A model generated the notes under the pieces. The model saw only the letters and a list, made by a program, of their open reading frames with translations. It ran no database searches and was not told where the DNA came from. From Caryophanales bacterium UBA7278 (GTDB lineage: Bacteria > Bacillota_I > Bacilli_A > RFN20 > CAG-826), in contig DKRQ01000026.1 in NCBI GenBank assembly GCA_002472275.1, forward strand, positions 76,221 to 140,220: 64,000 nucleotides of DNA, in the 5' to 3' direction. The translations under genes were made by a program, and so were the position numbers. Shown here piece after piece: positions 33,036 through 42,567 of the stretch. Position 1 is the stretch's first letter; every line of letters starts with the position of its first letter.

Positions 33036-35444
33036 ATGAGTTACGATTTTAAGACTATCGAAGCGAAATGGGCCCGTCGTTGGGAGGAGGAATCCGCCTT
33101 CTTTTGCGACACCCATGACTTCTCCAAACCCAAGTTCTACGCCTTGGACATGTTTCCCTATCCTTCTGGCCAGGGTCTCCACGTCGGCCACCCCGAAGGC
33201 TACACCGCGACCGACATCGTAAGCCGCATGAAGAGGATGCAGGGCTTCAACGTCCTTCACCCGATGGGTTGGGACGCCTTTGGCCTCCCCGCTGAGCAAT
33301 TCGCGATCGCCAATAACGTGCATCCCGAAGGCTTCACCAGGAAGAACATCGCTCACTTCAAGCAGCAGATCAAAAGCCTCGGCTTCAGCTATGACTGGAG
33401 CAAGGAAGTCGCCACTATCGACGTCCCTTATTACAAGTGGACGCAGTGGATCTTCCTCCAAATGTTCAAGCACGACCTCGCCTACGTGGCCGACATCCCG
33501 GTCAACTATTGCCCGGAACTAGGCACCGTTTTGGCTAACGAAGAGGTCATCGACGGCAAGTCGGAGAGGGGAGGCTATCCCGTCATCCGCATGCCAATGA
33601 GGCAATGGATCCTCAAAATCACCGCCTATGCGGACCGCCTTTCCGAGGATTTGGCCGATTTGGATTGGCCTAAGTCCACTTTGGAAATGCAGCGCAACTG
33701 GATCGGTCGCAGCGAAGGCGTTTCCATCTCGTTCAAGCTCGATGGGTTCGATGAGGAATTCAAGGTCTTCACGACTCGCGTCGACACCCTCTTTGGATGC
33801 ACCTATTGCTGCTTGGCCCCGGAGCATCCCTTCGTTAAGAAATACGCTAGCGCCGAACAAAAGGAAGCGGTGGACGCCTATGTCGAGGCCGCTTCCCATA
33901 AATCCGATTTGCTTAGGACCGGCCTAGAAAAAGAAAAGACCGGCGTTTTCCTCGGCGTTTACGCGATCAACCCGATCAACGGCAAGAAGATCCCCGTCTA
34001 CGTCGCCGATTACGTCCTCGGCTCCTATGGCTCTGGCGCCGTCATGGCGGTTCCCGCCCACGACGACAGGGACTATGCCTTCGCCAAGAAACACGGCCTT
34101 CCGATCGTCCAGGTCCTCGAAGGGGATATCTCCGAAGAGGCCTTCACCGGCGACGCAAAGCACATCGCCTCTGAATTCGCCAATGGCATGAACATCGAGC
34201 AAGCCAAAGCCGCCATCACGGCCAAACTCGTCGAGATGGGCAAGGGCGAGCGTATCGTCAATTACAAACTCAGGGATTGGATTTTCTCCCGTCAAAGGTA
34301 TTGGGGGGAGCCGATTCCGATGGTCACCCTCGAGGATGGGACCGAATTCCCGGTTCCCGAGGACCAACTCCCCGTCGTCCTTCCGGAAATGACGGACTAT
34401 AAGCCCACGAACAACGGACAACCTCCCTTATCCTTAGCCCCTTCTTCTTGGCTTGACTATGTCACCCCCGACGGAAGGAAAGGCAAAAGGGAAGTCAACA
34501 CGATGCCCCAATGGGCGGGCTCCTGCTGGTATTACATCCGCTACCTCGACCCCAAAAACGATGACGTCCTCTGCGACGAGGCCTTGCTGAAGCACTGGCT
34601 CCCCGTCGACCTCTACATCGGAGGTTCCGAGCACGCCGTCCTCCATTTGCTCTATGCCCGTTTCTGGCACAAATTCCTCTACGACATCGGCGTCGTTTCC
34701 TGCAAAGAGCCCTTCAAGAGGCTCTATCACCAGGGCATGATCCTTGGCGAAAACGGCGAAAAGATGTCCAAATCCAGGGGCAACGTCGTCAATCCCGATG
34801 ACATCATCCTCTCCCATGGCGCCGACTCCTTGAGGCTATTTGAAATGTTCGCCGGACCTCTAAATGAGGTCAAACCCTGGTCCACGACCGGCCTTGATGG
34901 CGCGAAGAGGTTCATCGAGCGCGTGTTCCGCCTCGTCGACGAACCGGTGTTCAAGGAAAGGATCACCGAGGTCAACGACGGCGAGCTCGACTATTCCTAT
35001 AACTTCATGATCAAGAAGGTGACCGAGGACTTCGAGTCCCTTGCCTTCAACACGGCGATCTCGGCCATGATGGTCTTCATCAACGACTGCTATAAAGCCA
35101 AATCGCTTTATCGTCCCTATGTCGAGGGATTTGTGAAGGCCTTCTCCTGCATCTGCCCCTTCGTCGGGCAGGAGATGTGGTCCTTGCTTGGCCACGAGGG
35201 CTTGCTCACCTACGAACCCTGGCCTAGCGTCGACGCCTCCAAACTCGTCAAAGACGCCGTCAAGATCGCGGTGTCCGTCAACGGCAAAACCCGCGACGTC
35301 CTCGAACTCCCGACCGACGCCGGCGAGGAAGAGGCCCTTTCCGCCGCCAAAAAGAGCGAGAAGGTCGTGCCCTTCATCGAAGGCAAGCAGATCGAAAAGG
35401 TCATCTTCGTCAAGGGAAGAATCCTCAACATCGTCGTCGCCTGA
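33036..35444 (+). CDS. leuS: Leucyl-tRNA synthetase
   Basis: 802 residues, normal bacterial length. HIGH-type motif GQGLHVGHPEG, KMSKSRGN near the end of the catalytic core, and the inserted editing domain between (about 220-410, with TTRVDTLFG and DDRDYAFAKKHGLP). The anticodon-binding and C-terminal domains are complete. No ribosome-binding site precedes the ATG. Confidence 0.96.
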   Translation: MSYDFKTIEAKWARRWEEESAFFCDTHDFSKPKFYALDMFPYPSGQGLHVGHPEGYTATDIVSRMKRMQGFNVLHPMGWDAFGLPAEQFAIANNVHPEGFTRKNIAHFKQQIKSLGFSYDWSKEVATIDVPYYKWTQWIFLQMFKHDLAYVADIPVNYCPELGTVLANEEVIDGKSERGGYPVIRMPMRQWILKITAYADRLSEDLADLDWPKSTLEMQRNWIGRSEGVSISFKLDGFDEEFKVFTTRVDTLFGCTYCCLAPEHPFVKKYASAEQKEAVDAYVEAASHKSDLLRTGLEKEKTGVFLGVYAINPINGKKIPVYVADYVLGSYGSGAVMAVPAHDDRDYAFAKKHGLPIVQVLEGDISEEAFTGDAKHIASEFANGMNIEQAKAAITAKLVEMGKGERIVNYKLRDWIFSRQRYWGEPIPMVTLEDGTEFPVPEDQLPVVLPEMTDYKPTNNGQPPLSLAPSSWLDYVTPDGRKGKREVNTMPQWAGSCWYYIRYLDPKNDDVLCDEALLKHWLPVDLYIGGSEHAVLHLLYARFWHKFLYDIGVVSCKEPFKRLYHQGMILGENGEKMSKSRGNVVNPDDIILSHGADSLRLFEMFAGPLNEVKPWSTTGLDGAKRFIERVFRLVDEPVFKERITEVNDGELDYSYNFMIKKVTEDFESLAFNTAISAMMVFINDCYKAKSLYRPYVEGFVKAFSCICPFVGQEMWSLLGHEGLLTYEPWPSVDASKLVKDAVKIAVSVNGKTRDVLELPTDAGEEEALSAAKKSEKVVPFIEGKQIEKVIFVKGRILNIVVA

Positions 35445-35452
35445 TGGCGGCC

Positions 35453-35481
35453 TTGCTTCCAGCAAGCATCGAGGATATATT
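35453..35481 (+). promoter_or_regulatory. Promoter of coaX
   Basis: TTGCTT-17-TATATT, the same box pair and spacing as the tRNA-His promoter at 53463. It leaves about 38 nt of leader with GGAGG before ATG 35527. Confidence 0.65.
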
Positions 35482-35526
35482 GAAGTTGCTCGGCACCCAT
35501 CGCGGGCCGAAGCGGAGGCAGACCCA

Positions 35527-36285
35527 ATGCTACTAGCCATCGACGTCGGCAACACGCTGACCGACTTTGGGTTCTTCGAAAACGGGGAACTCAAGCAAAG
35601 ATTCTCCATCGAATCCGAACCAAATAAAACCATAGACGAAATCCAAGCCTCGTTTTCCTTTCTCCTCAAGGACAAGGGGATCGGGGCTTCTTCCATAGAC
35701 GGGGCCATCATCTCCTCGGTGGTGCCTTCCCTTCTTTCCGTTTATCAAGCGATCGTCACTTCCCTTTTTGGGATTGAGGCCAAAGTTCTTGGGCCTCGCC
35801 TTAAGACCGGGATAAAGGTCGACGTGGAGGAGCCTAAGGAAGTAGGGGCGGACCTCATCGCCGACTGCGCCGGGGCATTAAAGCGCTTTGGGCCGAGCTG
35901 CGTCATCGCCGATTTAGGCACCGCGACGAAGGTCTTGCTTCTAGATTCTAAAGGCGCCTTTAGCGGCTGCACCATTGGGGCGGGCATGGGAATTAGCCTC
36001 GACGCAATGGTATCCAAAACGGCCGTTTTACCCGAGGTTTCCCTGCAAATCCCCCATAAAATCGTCGGGAAGAACACGATTGACGCGATGAATAGCGCCC
36101 TCACTTATGGCACGGCTTTCTCCATCAAGGGGCTATGCGACGCCATCGAAAAGGAAGTCGGATATCCCCTGAAGCGAATCCTCACGGGCGGCTATGCCAA
36201 GTTCGTGGTCCCCTTATTCGAGGAATTCGAATACGCCCCATCCCTCTGTTTGGAGGGCTTAGCGGCGATCCACGATAGGAACTAA
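35527..36285 (+). CDS. coaX: Type III pantothenate kinase
   Basis: 252 residues. The ASKHA-fold motifs are LLAIDVGNTLTDFG (phosphate 1, with Asp6), GADLIADCAG and DLGTATKVLLLDS. It phosphorylates pantothenate, the first step of coenzyme A synthesis. A longer open frame extends upstream over the end of leuS but lacks coding sense there; ATG 35527 has GGAGG nine bases upstream. Confidence 0.93.
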   Translation: MLLAIDVGNTLTDFGFFENGELKQRFSIESEPNKTIDEIQASFSFLLKDKGIGASSIDGAIISSVVPSLLSVYQAIVTSLFGIEAKVLGPRLKTGIKVDVEEPKEVGADLIADCAGALKRFGPSCVIADLGTATKVLLLDSKGAFSGCTIGAGMGISLDAMVSKTAVLPEVSLQIPHKIVGKNTIDAMNSALTYGTAFSIKGLCDAIEKEVGYPLKRILTGGYAKFVVPLFEEFEYAPSLCLEGLAAIHDRN

Positions 36286-36289
36286 CGAT

Positions 36290-36322
36290 AAGGCCAGGAA
36301 GCAATCGCCTGGCCTTTTCCTA
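36290..36322 (+). terminator. Terminator after coaX
   Basis: A 9-bp stem AAGGCCAGG/CCTGGCCTT with a nine-base loop, followed by TTCCTATT. Confidence 0.85.
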
Positions 36323-36333
36323 TTAAGGAAAAC

Positions 36334-36363
36334 TTCACAAGGGGACGGCCTAGGGAATATACT
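36334..36363 (+). promoter_or_regulatory. Promoter of the dipeptidase gene
   Basis: TTCACA-18-TATACT, five of six in both boxes. The leader is about 90 nt and ends with AAAGG before ATG 36459; I see no riboswitch-like structure in it. Confidence 0.6.
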
Positions 36364-36458
36364 TAGCCATGGCCGCGAGCAGTGTTAGGCAGCAAGAAGA
36401 ATAGCGGCAGTAAGAGCGCTTAGAGAATTAGCGAAGAAAGCGTAAGAAAGGCAGTCAC

Positions 36459-37841
36459 ATGGCAAATTTCAAGAAACTAGCGAAAAACTACGAGAAGACC
36501 GGCGTTTTGGCGTTGCAGGAAATGGTGCATCGTCCCTCGGTCTACGATGAGAAGACGATCGAAAAAGGGGCCCCTTATGGAAAGGAAGTGAAAGAGGCCC
36601 TCGACTATTTGGCGTCTTTGGCCAAAAGCTATGGCTTCGCGGTCGATACCTGCGAAGGCTACGCCACCGAGATCTCCTATGGCGAGAATGGACCGCTCAT
36701 CGGCATCTATGCCCATAGCGACGTCGTCCCCGTCTCCGGCAAATGGGACAACCCTCCCTTTGGCGGCAAGATCGTCGGCGAAGGCAAGGAAGCCAAGATG
36801 ATCGGCAGGGGAACTAGCGACGACAAAGGACCGCTCATCGCCTCCCTCATGGCCATCAAGCTCCTCAAGGACAACGGCCTCATCAAGGGCTATCGCGTCC
36901 GTTTGGTGAGCGGTGGCGACGAGGAAAGGGGAAGCTCCTGCCTCGAGCATTATTTCGGCGTCCTCAAGAAACCCCATTGCGATTATGGCTTCACCCCCGA
37001 TGCCTCCTTCCCCCTCATCTACGCGGAAAAGGCCATCTCGAGGGCCAACGCCTCCAAGATGATCGACCTATCCCCCGTGCTCGCCATGGATGGCGGCACG
37101 GTTGCCAACGCCGTCTGCGACCGCTTGGTCGTCACGCTTCCTAGCGATAAGAAATTCGCCGCTTTCCTTAAGGAAAAAGGCTACGATTTCGACGTTTCCA
37201 CCGCAGGATCCATCGACATCGTCACCTTCAAAGGCAAATCCGCCCACGGCTCGACTCCTTCCTTTGGCGTCAACGCCGCCGGCAAGGCCTTTGAGGCCCT
37301 GGGCGCCTTCTACAAAAACGAATTCCTTTCCAAACTCGCCACGGTCGTCTTCGACCCCACCGGCAAGACCTTCGGCGGCGATTCCTATTCGCCAGACTTT
37401 GGAAAAGAGGGCAATTCCTCGTTCAACTATGGGGTCGTCAAATACGATTCCCGCAAGGTTTTGACCATCTCCATCGACCATCGCTATGGCGAAAAGGGCG
37501 ATAAGGACAAATCCTTCAGGGCTTTCTCGGAAGCCACTGGCATGAACGTCAACGTCATGGGTGAGTCTAGGCTCCTCCATTTCGACCAGAAGTCCCCGCT
37601 CGTCTCCACTTTGATGAAGTCCTACAAGAGGATGACCCACAAGTTCTTCGATAAGCCCATCGCCATCGGCGGTGGCACCTACGCCAAAGAGGCCAAGAAC
37701 TGCGTCGCCTACGGTTCGGCTTTCGCGGGTAGGGAAGGCGACATCCATTCCCCCAACGAATACATCTACCTCGAGGATTTCTATAAGCAAATCGCGATCT
37801 ACGCCGACGCGATCTACTCCTTGGGCACCATCAAAAAATGA
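36459..37841 (+). CDS. pepV: M20-family dipeptidase (PepV-like)
   Basis: A zinc peptidase of 460 residues. AHSDVVPVSGKW gives the first zinc His and Asp, RGTSDDKGP the bridging Asp, and SGGDEERGSS the catalytic Glu; the lid domain lies between about 190 and 330. Size and motifs fit PepV-type dipeptidases, which release amino acids from a broad set of dipeptides. It overlaps trmB by four bases. Confidence 0.9.
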   Translation: MANFKKLAKNYEKTGVLALQEMVHRPSVYDEKTIEKGAPYGKEVKEALDYLASLAKSYGFAVDTCEGYATEISYGENGPLIGIYAHSDVVPVSGKWDNPPFGGKIVGEGKEAKMIGRGTSDDKGPLIASLMAIKLLKDNGLIKGYRVRLVSGGDEERGSSCLEHYFGVLKKPHCDYGFTPDASFPLIYAEKAISRANASKMIDLSPVLAMDGGTVANAVCDRLVVTLPSDKKFAAFLKEKGYDFDVSTAGSIDIVTFKGKSAHGSTPSFGVNAAGKAFEALGAFYKNEFLSKLATVVFDPTGKTFGGDSYSPDFGKEGNSSFNYGVVKYDSRKVLTISIDHRYGEKGDKDKSFRAFSEATGMNVNVMGESRLLHFDQKSPLVSTLMKSYKRMTHKFFDKPIAIGGGTYAKEAKNCVAYGSAFAGREGDIHSPNEYIYLEDFYKQIAIYADAIYSLGTIKK

Positions 37842-38458
37842 GGGGACGTCATAAGGCCTGGGCCGTTCCTTATCTAGAGGAACATCCCGACATCTGCTTG
37901 AAAACCATCGACGAAACCGACCCCTTTTTCGCTTGCGAAAAGCTCTATTTGGAGATTGGGATCGGCAAAGGCGATTTCATCGTCGGCATGTCCAAAAAAC
38001 TCGATGGGAATTTCCTTGGGTTAGAAAGGGAACGCTCCATCATCGGCATGGCCGCGAAGAAGATCGAGGCCGAGTCCTTGCCTAACGTCAAGGTCATGGC
38101 GGAGGACTTCGACTTCGTCTACGAGCAGCTAAGCAAGCTCCGCTTCGACGCGATTTTCCTCAATTTCTCCGACCCCTGGCCCAAGAAGCGCCACGCGAAA
38201 AGACGCCTCACGACCTCGGGAAGGCTCAAGGCCATGGGCGCCCTTCTAAAAGAAGGGGGTCGCATCCTCATCAAAACCGACAACGACATCCTCTATGCCT
38301 TCACCATGGAGGAGATTCCCTCTTGCGGCCTTGAACTCGTTGACGCGACCGACCATTATGAATTCGACGAAAGCAACGACGTGATGAGCGAATACGAACG
38401 CAATTTCCGCGGACAGGGAAAGAACATCCATCGCATCGAGCTTAGGAAAGGAGCCTGA
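37838..38458 (+). CDS. trmB: tRNA (guanine-46-N7)-methyltransferase
   Basis: 206 residues. SAM-binding motif LYLEIGIGKGDFIV and the family signature NFSDPWPKKRHAKRRLT are clear. It makes m7G46 in tRNA variable loops. Coupled to pepV upstream, and one base before the ytpR-like gene. Confidence 0.95.
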   Translation: MRGRHKAWAVPYLEEHPDICLKTIDETDPFFACEKLYLEIGIGKGDFIVGMSKKLDGNFLGLERERSIIGMAAKKIEAESLPNVKVMAEDFDFVYEQLSKLRFDAIFLNFSDPWPKKRHAKRRLTTSGRLKAMGALLKEGGRILIKTDNDILYAFTMEEIPSCGLELVDATDHYEFDESNDVMSEYERNFRGQGKNIHRIELRKGA

Positions 38459-38459
38459 C

Positions 38460-39059
38460 ATGAGCGCATTCTTCTATCAACACGAAACCGGGGGAGACGT
38501 CCTCTTCCTCGTCATCGAACCGAGTGCCTATCCCGATAGGACCGAAAAGCATGGCGACGTGGTTGCCCTATATAAAGGGGACTCCCTCGTCGGCGTCAAT
38601 TTCCTCGAGTTCAGCAAGAAGGTGAAAGTGAAGGCTAGTGGCCTTATCGTCGCCCCAAACGACGCCTTCATCGACGTGGTGAATGCCGAACTAGAAAACG
38701 CTGGGCTAGCCAAACTCGACTACGTGAGGTCTAGCGGCTACAAGGTCGGGACCATCGTTTCCGAGGAGGAACATCCTTTGGATGAACGCGCCAAGATCAT
38801 CGAGGTGTCGCTAGGGGAAGGGAAGGTCAGCACCGTCACCCGCTACCAAAACGCGTGTGTCGGGACCAAGATCGTCGTGGCGGTGGACGGAACCATCAAA
38901 TTCGACGGCACGAAGTTCTCTTCTTATGTAAGCAAGAACATCCCCGTGGAAGCCGAGGTCTGCTGCGAAAAGGACCTCCGCATCGGCGAGGAATATAAGA
39001 AAGCCTTCGTTCCCGAGGGCTATGAGGACGGCGCCGACTTCTTCGTCGACGTGGCCTAA
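38460..39059 (+). CDS. ytpR: YtpR-family tRNA-binding domain protein
   Basis: 199 residues. The N-terminal half matches DUF4479; residues about 95-190 form an EMAP/OB-fold tRNA-binding domain (VGTIVSEEEHPLDERAKIIEVSLGEG, then TRYQNACVGTKIVVA), as in the N-terminus of PheT. The role is not known; editing or tRNA quality control has been suggested for relatives. Being next to trmB fits a tRNA context. Confidence 0.82.
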   Translation: MSAFFYQHETGGDVLFLVIEPSAYPDRTEKHGDVVALYKGDSLVGVNFLEFSKKVKVKASGLIVAPNDAFIDVVNAELENAGLAKLDYVRSSGYKVGTIVSEEEHPLDERAKIIEVSLGEGKVSTVTRYQNACVGTKIVVAVDGTIKFDGTKFSSYVSKNIPVEAEVCCEKDLRIGEEYKKAFVPEGYEDGADFFVDVA

Positions 39060-39081
39060 TCCTTCTAGAAAACACGCACGG

Positions 39082-39112
39082 GCGCGCTAGGGAATCCTAG
39101 GGCGCTTTTCTC
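39082..39112 (+). terminator. Terminator after ytpR
   Basis: Stem GCGCGCTAGG/CCTAGGGCGC with one mismatch and loop GAAT, followed by TTTTCTC. Confidence 0.8.
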
Positions 39113-39174
39113 TCCGTTTTCAAAAGCTTTGCCTGTTTTTGGAAATTTCCATGAAAGAAATGTAAAAATTTTCA

Positions 39175-39225
39175 TTGACCAGAACGGGTCGTTATTTATA
39201 ATAAGGGCCCATCAAGGAGGCCCTT
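39175..39225 (+). promoter_or_regulatory. Promoter and dyad at the CcpA-like gene
   Basis: TTGACC (39175-39180)-16-TATAAT (39197-39202) is one of the strongest promoters in the window. Right after it lies the inverted repeat AAGGGCC (39203-39209)/GGCCCTT (39219-39225), with the ribosome-binding site AAGGAGG in between. The dyad covers +1 and could be an autoregulatory operator. Confidence 0.7.
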
Positions 39226-39229
39226 GTTC

Positions 39230-40240
39230 ATGAAAAACCTCAAAGACCGTGTAACGATTTACCAAGTTGCGCAGGCCGCCGGTGTGTCCCTTGCCACCGT
39301 GAGCCGCGTCATCAACAAAGCCGATTCCGTCACCCCCGCCACCAGGAAAAAGGTGGAGGCGACGATCCAATCTTTGGGCTATAAGCCCTCGGGACTCGCC
39401 CAGGCCCTCGCCACCAACAGGACCACGAACATCGGCGTCATCATCCCCTCAGCCAACTACGTTTATCTTTCCAACCTGCTCGCCGGCATCACGGAAATCG
39501 CGAAGGAGAAGAACTATGTTCTAACTCTCTTCTCCACCTCCCATTCCCGCGATGAGGCCCTCGCGATGATTGAGAAGATCATCACGACCCACGTCGATGG
39601 CGTCATCGTCTTTGACGACCAGCTCTCCGCCGACGACATCAAGAAGATCTCCTCCTATAACGTCCCGGCCGTCGTCATCGACAACAAGATTTCCTCGGAC
39701 AGGGTGGGGGACATCCTCTTCTCTTACGACACCGTCCTTCGCGATCAGATCATCAACTATTACGAAAAAGGCGGCGAGAAGCCCATGGTCTTCCTCCACG
39801 TCCATAACGCCGGTAGGCTCCTATCCCGTTGTGAGAAGACCTTCATCAAGACCCACGAGGAACTCGGCCGTCCCTATAAGGTCATCAACTGCAACGACTC
39901 CTACACGAGGACCTACCAGGACTTCCGCAGGATGTTCACTAGCGGCGAGGAAAAGACCGGCTATTACATCTGCTACCGCGACTCCATCGCCTGCGCGGTG
40001 CAAAACGCCGCGATGGATTCGGGTCTCGTCATTCCTAGAGACGTCGAAATCCTCTCCCTCATCGGCACCAAATACGCCTACATCGTCCGCCCGACCCTCA
40101 CCACGATGCACATCGACATGATCGAGGTCGGCAAGAGGGCCATGTACATGCTCACCGACTTGCTTAACCGCGAGCTCGTTGAGAAAACCACCAAGTTCGA
40201 AGCGACCTTCATCCAGGCCGAATCGACCATCAAACGCTGA
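39230..40240 (+). CDS. LacI-family transcription regulator, CcpA-like
   Basis: 336 residues. The helix-turn-helix TIYQVAQAAGVSLATVSRVIN and hinge GYKPSGLAQALAT are followed by a periplasmic-binding-like sensor domain. The N-terminal half is close to CcpA of Bacillus, and tyrS as a neighbour also recalls the ccpA region there; a dedicated sugar regulator is the alternative. No sugar operon is adjacent, which favours a global role. I start at ATG 39230, nine bases after AAGGAGG, rather than the upstream TTG. Confidence 0.85.
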   Translation: MKNLKDRVTIYQVAQAAGVSLATVSRVINKADSVTPATRKKVEATIQSLGYKPSGLAQALATNRTTNIGVIIPSANYVYLSNLLAGITEIAKEKNYVLTLFSTSHSRDEALAMIEKIITTHVDGVIVFDDQLSADDIKKISSYNVPAVVIDNKISSDRVGDILFSYDTVLRDQIINYYEKGGEKPMVFLHVHNAGRLLSRCEKTFIKTHEELGRPYKVINCNDSYTRTYQDFRRMFTSGEEKTGYYICYRDSIACAVQNAAMDSGLVIPRDVEILSLIGTKYAYIVRPTLTTMHIDMIEVGKRAMYMLTDLLNRELVEKTTKFEATFIQAESTIKR

Positions 40241-40269
40241 TCTTTCTAAAGAAAAGATTCCCCAACACC

Positions 40270-41520
40270 ATGCAAAACATCATCGAAGAACTGAATTACA
40301 GGGGCCTCATCGCCCAATACTCCAACGAGGAAGCCGTTAGGAAGCTTCTTGATTCGAAGCAGGCCGTTTATTGCGGCTTCGATCCTAGCGCCTCCAGCAT
40401 GCACTTAGGCAACTACGTCATGATTTCGTTGCTCAAGAGGTTCCAACTCGCGGGCCACAAGGTCGTGGCCGTCGTCGGCGGTGCCACCGGCATGATCGGC
40501 GACCCCTCTGGCAAAAGCAGCGAACGCAACCTCCAAACCAAGGAAAAACTCGAGGAGAACACCGCCTCCATCAAGGCCCAGCTCGAGAGGTTCATCGACC
40601 TTTCCGATCCCGAAAAGGGCGTCCTGGTCTCCAATTACGATTGGTTAGGCTCCATGCCGATGATCGATTTCCTAAGGGACTATGGTAAGTTCTTCTCCAT
40701 CAACTACATGCTTTCCAAGGAAATCGTGAAGTCGCGCCTTGAATCCGGCATCTCCTTCACGGAATTCTCCTATCAGATCCTCCAGTCCATCGACTTCTAC
40801 CACCTCCATCACGCGATGGGCGTGACCATCCAACTCGGTGGCAACGACCAGTGGGGCAACCTCACCTCGGGCCTAGAACTCATCCGCAAGATCGACGGCG
40901 AGGAGGAAAAGGCCGAGGTCATGACCGCCCATTTGATCCTTCGCTCCGACGGCAAGAAATTCGGCAAGTCGGAGAAGGGCGCCCTCTTCCTCGACCCGAA
41001 GCTCACCTCGCCTTATCGCCTCTACCAATACTTCATGAACGTTCCCGACGAGGACGCGATCCGCTTCCTCAAGATCTTCTCCTTCCTTCCGAAAGAGGAA
41101 ATCGAGGACGTGGCCAGGGAGCACTTCGCCAACCCCGGCGCCCGCATCGGACAGAAGAAAGTCGCCTATGAGGTCACCAAGGACATCCATGGCGAAGAAG
41201 CCGCTAAGCGCGCCATCGCGATGTCGGAAGCCCTCTTCTCCGGCAACGTCGCCTCGCTAAGCGAAGAGGAGATCGACGACGTCTTCGGCGAATTCAAGAA
41301 GCACATCGAAGGCGAAAAGAAACTCGAGGATCTCCTCATCGAACTAGGCGCCGCCAGCAGCAAAAGGGAAGCCAGGACCTTCATCCAAGGCAACTCGGTG
41401 CTCGTCAATGGCGAGAAAGTCACCTCCCTCGACGCGACCTTCTCCAAGGAAAACGGCCTCTATGGGCGTTACCTCATCGTGAGAAGGGGCAAGAAGAACT
41501 ACTACCTCGCCGAATTCTAA
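40270..41520 (+). CDS. tyrS: Tyrosyl-tRNA synthetase
   Basis: 416 residues. YCGFDPSASSMHLGN is the HIGH-type motif with the Tyr-site residues; KFGKSEKGALF is the KMSKS-type loop; a C-terminal S4-like RNA-binding domain has RTFIQGNSVLVNGEKV. No ribosome-binding site and no T-box lie in the 29-base gap after the regulator gene, so it is probably read from that transcript. Confidence 0.95.
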   Translation: MQNIIEELNYRGLIAQYSNEEAVRKLLDSKQAVYCGFDPSASSMHLGNYVMISLLKRFQLAGHKVVAVVGGATGMIGDPSGKSSERNLQTKEKLEENTASIKAQLERFIDLSDPEKGVLVSNYDWLGSMPMIDFLRDYGKFFSINYMLSKEIVKSRLESGISFTEFSYQILQSIDFYHLHHAMGVTIQLGGNDQWGNLTSGLELIRKIDGEEEKAEVMTAHLILRSDGKKFGKSEKGALFLDPKLTSPYRLYQYFMNVPDEDAIRFLKIFSFLPKEEIEDVAREHFANPGARIGQKKVAYEVTKDIHGEEAAKRAIAMSEALFSGNVASLSEEEIDDVFGEFKKHIEGEKKLEDLLIELGAASSKREARTFIQGNSVLVNGEKVTSLDATFSKENGLYGRYLIVRRGKKNYYLAEF

Positions 41521-41527
41521 GAAAAAC

Positions 41528-41567
41528 AGGGATTTGCACGGGAATTCCCCGCAAATCCCTTTTTTAT
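41528..41567. terminator. Terminator between tyrS and the PfkB gene
   Basis: A perfect 10-bp stem AGGGATTTGC/GCAAATCCCT with an inner CGGG/CCCC pairing, followed by TTTTTTATTTT. A weaker A run on the left side gives it some function in the other direction. Confidence 0.88.
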
Positions 41568-42451
41568 TTTGTTTTCTCGTCCAGTTCCTTTTCACTTAGG
41601 AAGCCCACGCTAGCGCCTTTTTCCCCGATTTTGTATCCGGCGAAATAGACGGCTTTTTGCATGGCTATTTTGGGATTTGCCCCCTTGCTTAGGTAATGGA
41701 CGAAGCAAGAGAAGAGCGAATCGCCCGCTCCGACGGTGGAAACCACCAGACGCGGGTTGACCGCGGGGAAGAAGGTGAAGGAATCCTCTTTCTTTAGATA
41801 TAGGAGCGCGCCTTTTTCGCCTAAGCCCATCGCGATGATCTCGTTATGATAGGTGTCCTCGATTTCCCTAATGAACTTTTCCTCATCGCCCTGATGGCAG
41901 ACATTGGAAAGGAAGAGGATGTCGGCCGCTTCCATGAAGTCGGCGTTGTAGGAATCGCGGGCATCGCCTAAAGCCTGCACGTCCGTGGCGATTTTTAGCC
42001 CGGCCTCTTTCGCCTTCTTTAATAAGGGCCTCGAGAAATTGGCATTGGCCAAAACGGCGATATCGAAATTCCGATAGGGGAGGTCGGAGGGATATTCCTT
42101 CTCCTGGCAATCCTTCAAATCGCAGTAGATCTTGCGGTCGCCTTTTTCGTCATAGAGGACGACGGAAGTGGGGGTGGACGCTAAGCCATCGATTACCAAG
42201 GAGTCGTCGATGCCGATCTCCTTGAGGGCGAGACGCACGCTTTTCCCGGCGAGGTCATCGCCAAGGAAGGAGCATAGGCAGATGTCGTCCCCAAGAACCT
42301 TGAGGGCCTTGGCCACGTTGAAACCGACCCCTCCGACGAACACGCCGACCTGGTTGAAGGGGTATTCGATGGGGGAGTAGTGGACCGGGAATTCCCTTAC
42401 GTTGACCGTGGTCTCCAGATTGAGGAGGCCGCATACGAGGATCTTGGACAT
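41564..42451 (-). CDS. PfkB-family carbohydrate kinase
   Basis: A ribokinase-fold enzyme of 295 residues. GGVGFNVAKALKVLG binds the sugar, and VSTVGAGDSLFSCFV holds the GAGD anion hole and catalytic Asp. Substrate cannot be told: ribose, fructose and pseudouridine kinases share this plan. It is a single gene with a leaderless -10 (TATACT, six bases before ATG). Confidence 0.87.
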   Translation of the reverse strand: MSKILVCGLLNLETTVNVREFPVHYSPIEYPFNQVGVFVGGVGFNVAKALKVLGDDICLCSFLGDDLAGKSVRLALKEIGIDDSLVIDGLASTPTSVVLYDEKGDRKIYCDLKDCQEKEYPSDLPYRNFDIAVLANANFSRPLLKKAKEAGLKIATDVQALGDARDSYNADFMEAADILFLSNVCHQGDEEKFIREIEDTYHNEIIAMGLGEKGALLYLKKEDSFTFFPAVNPRLVVSTVGAGDSLFSCFVHYLSKGANPKIAMQKAVYFAGYKIGEKGASVGFLSEKELDEKTK

Positions 42452-42457
42452 GAATTA

Positions 42458-42463
42458 AGTATA
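42458..42463 (-). promoter_or_regulatory. -10 box (TATACT) of the PfkB gene
   Basis: TATACT on the minus strand is followed by TAATTC and the ATG at 42451. There is no ribosome-binding site; this is part of the leaderless set. Confidence 0.6.
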
Positions 42464-42481
42464 GCGATTCGGGGTGAAAAA

Positions 42482-42524
42482 AAGAGGCTGTCGATAACCC
42501 ATAGGTTTTTCAGCAGCCCCTTTT
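42482..42524 (-). repeat. Inverted-pair repeat, copy A (terminator-like, after the Rrf2 gene)
   Basis: Read on the minus strand: GGGGCTGCTGAAAA, then ACCTATGGGTTATCGA, then CAGCCTC and a T run. The outer stem is GGGGCTG/CAGCCTC with one G-T pair, with a small inner AACC/GGTT. It works as the terminator of the Rrf2 gene and is almost the same as copy B at 44004-44052, in opposite orientation (four differences over about 43 bases). Confidence 0.85.
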
Positions 42525-42567
42525 CTTGCCTTTAAGTCTTTCAGGGAACGCCTACGCGACCATGAAG

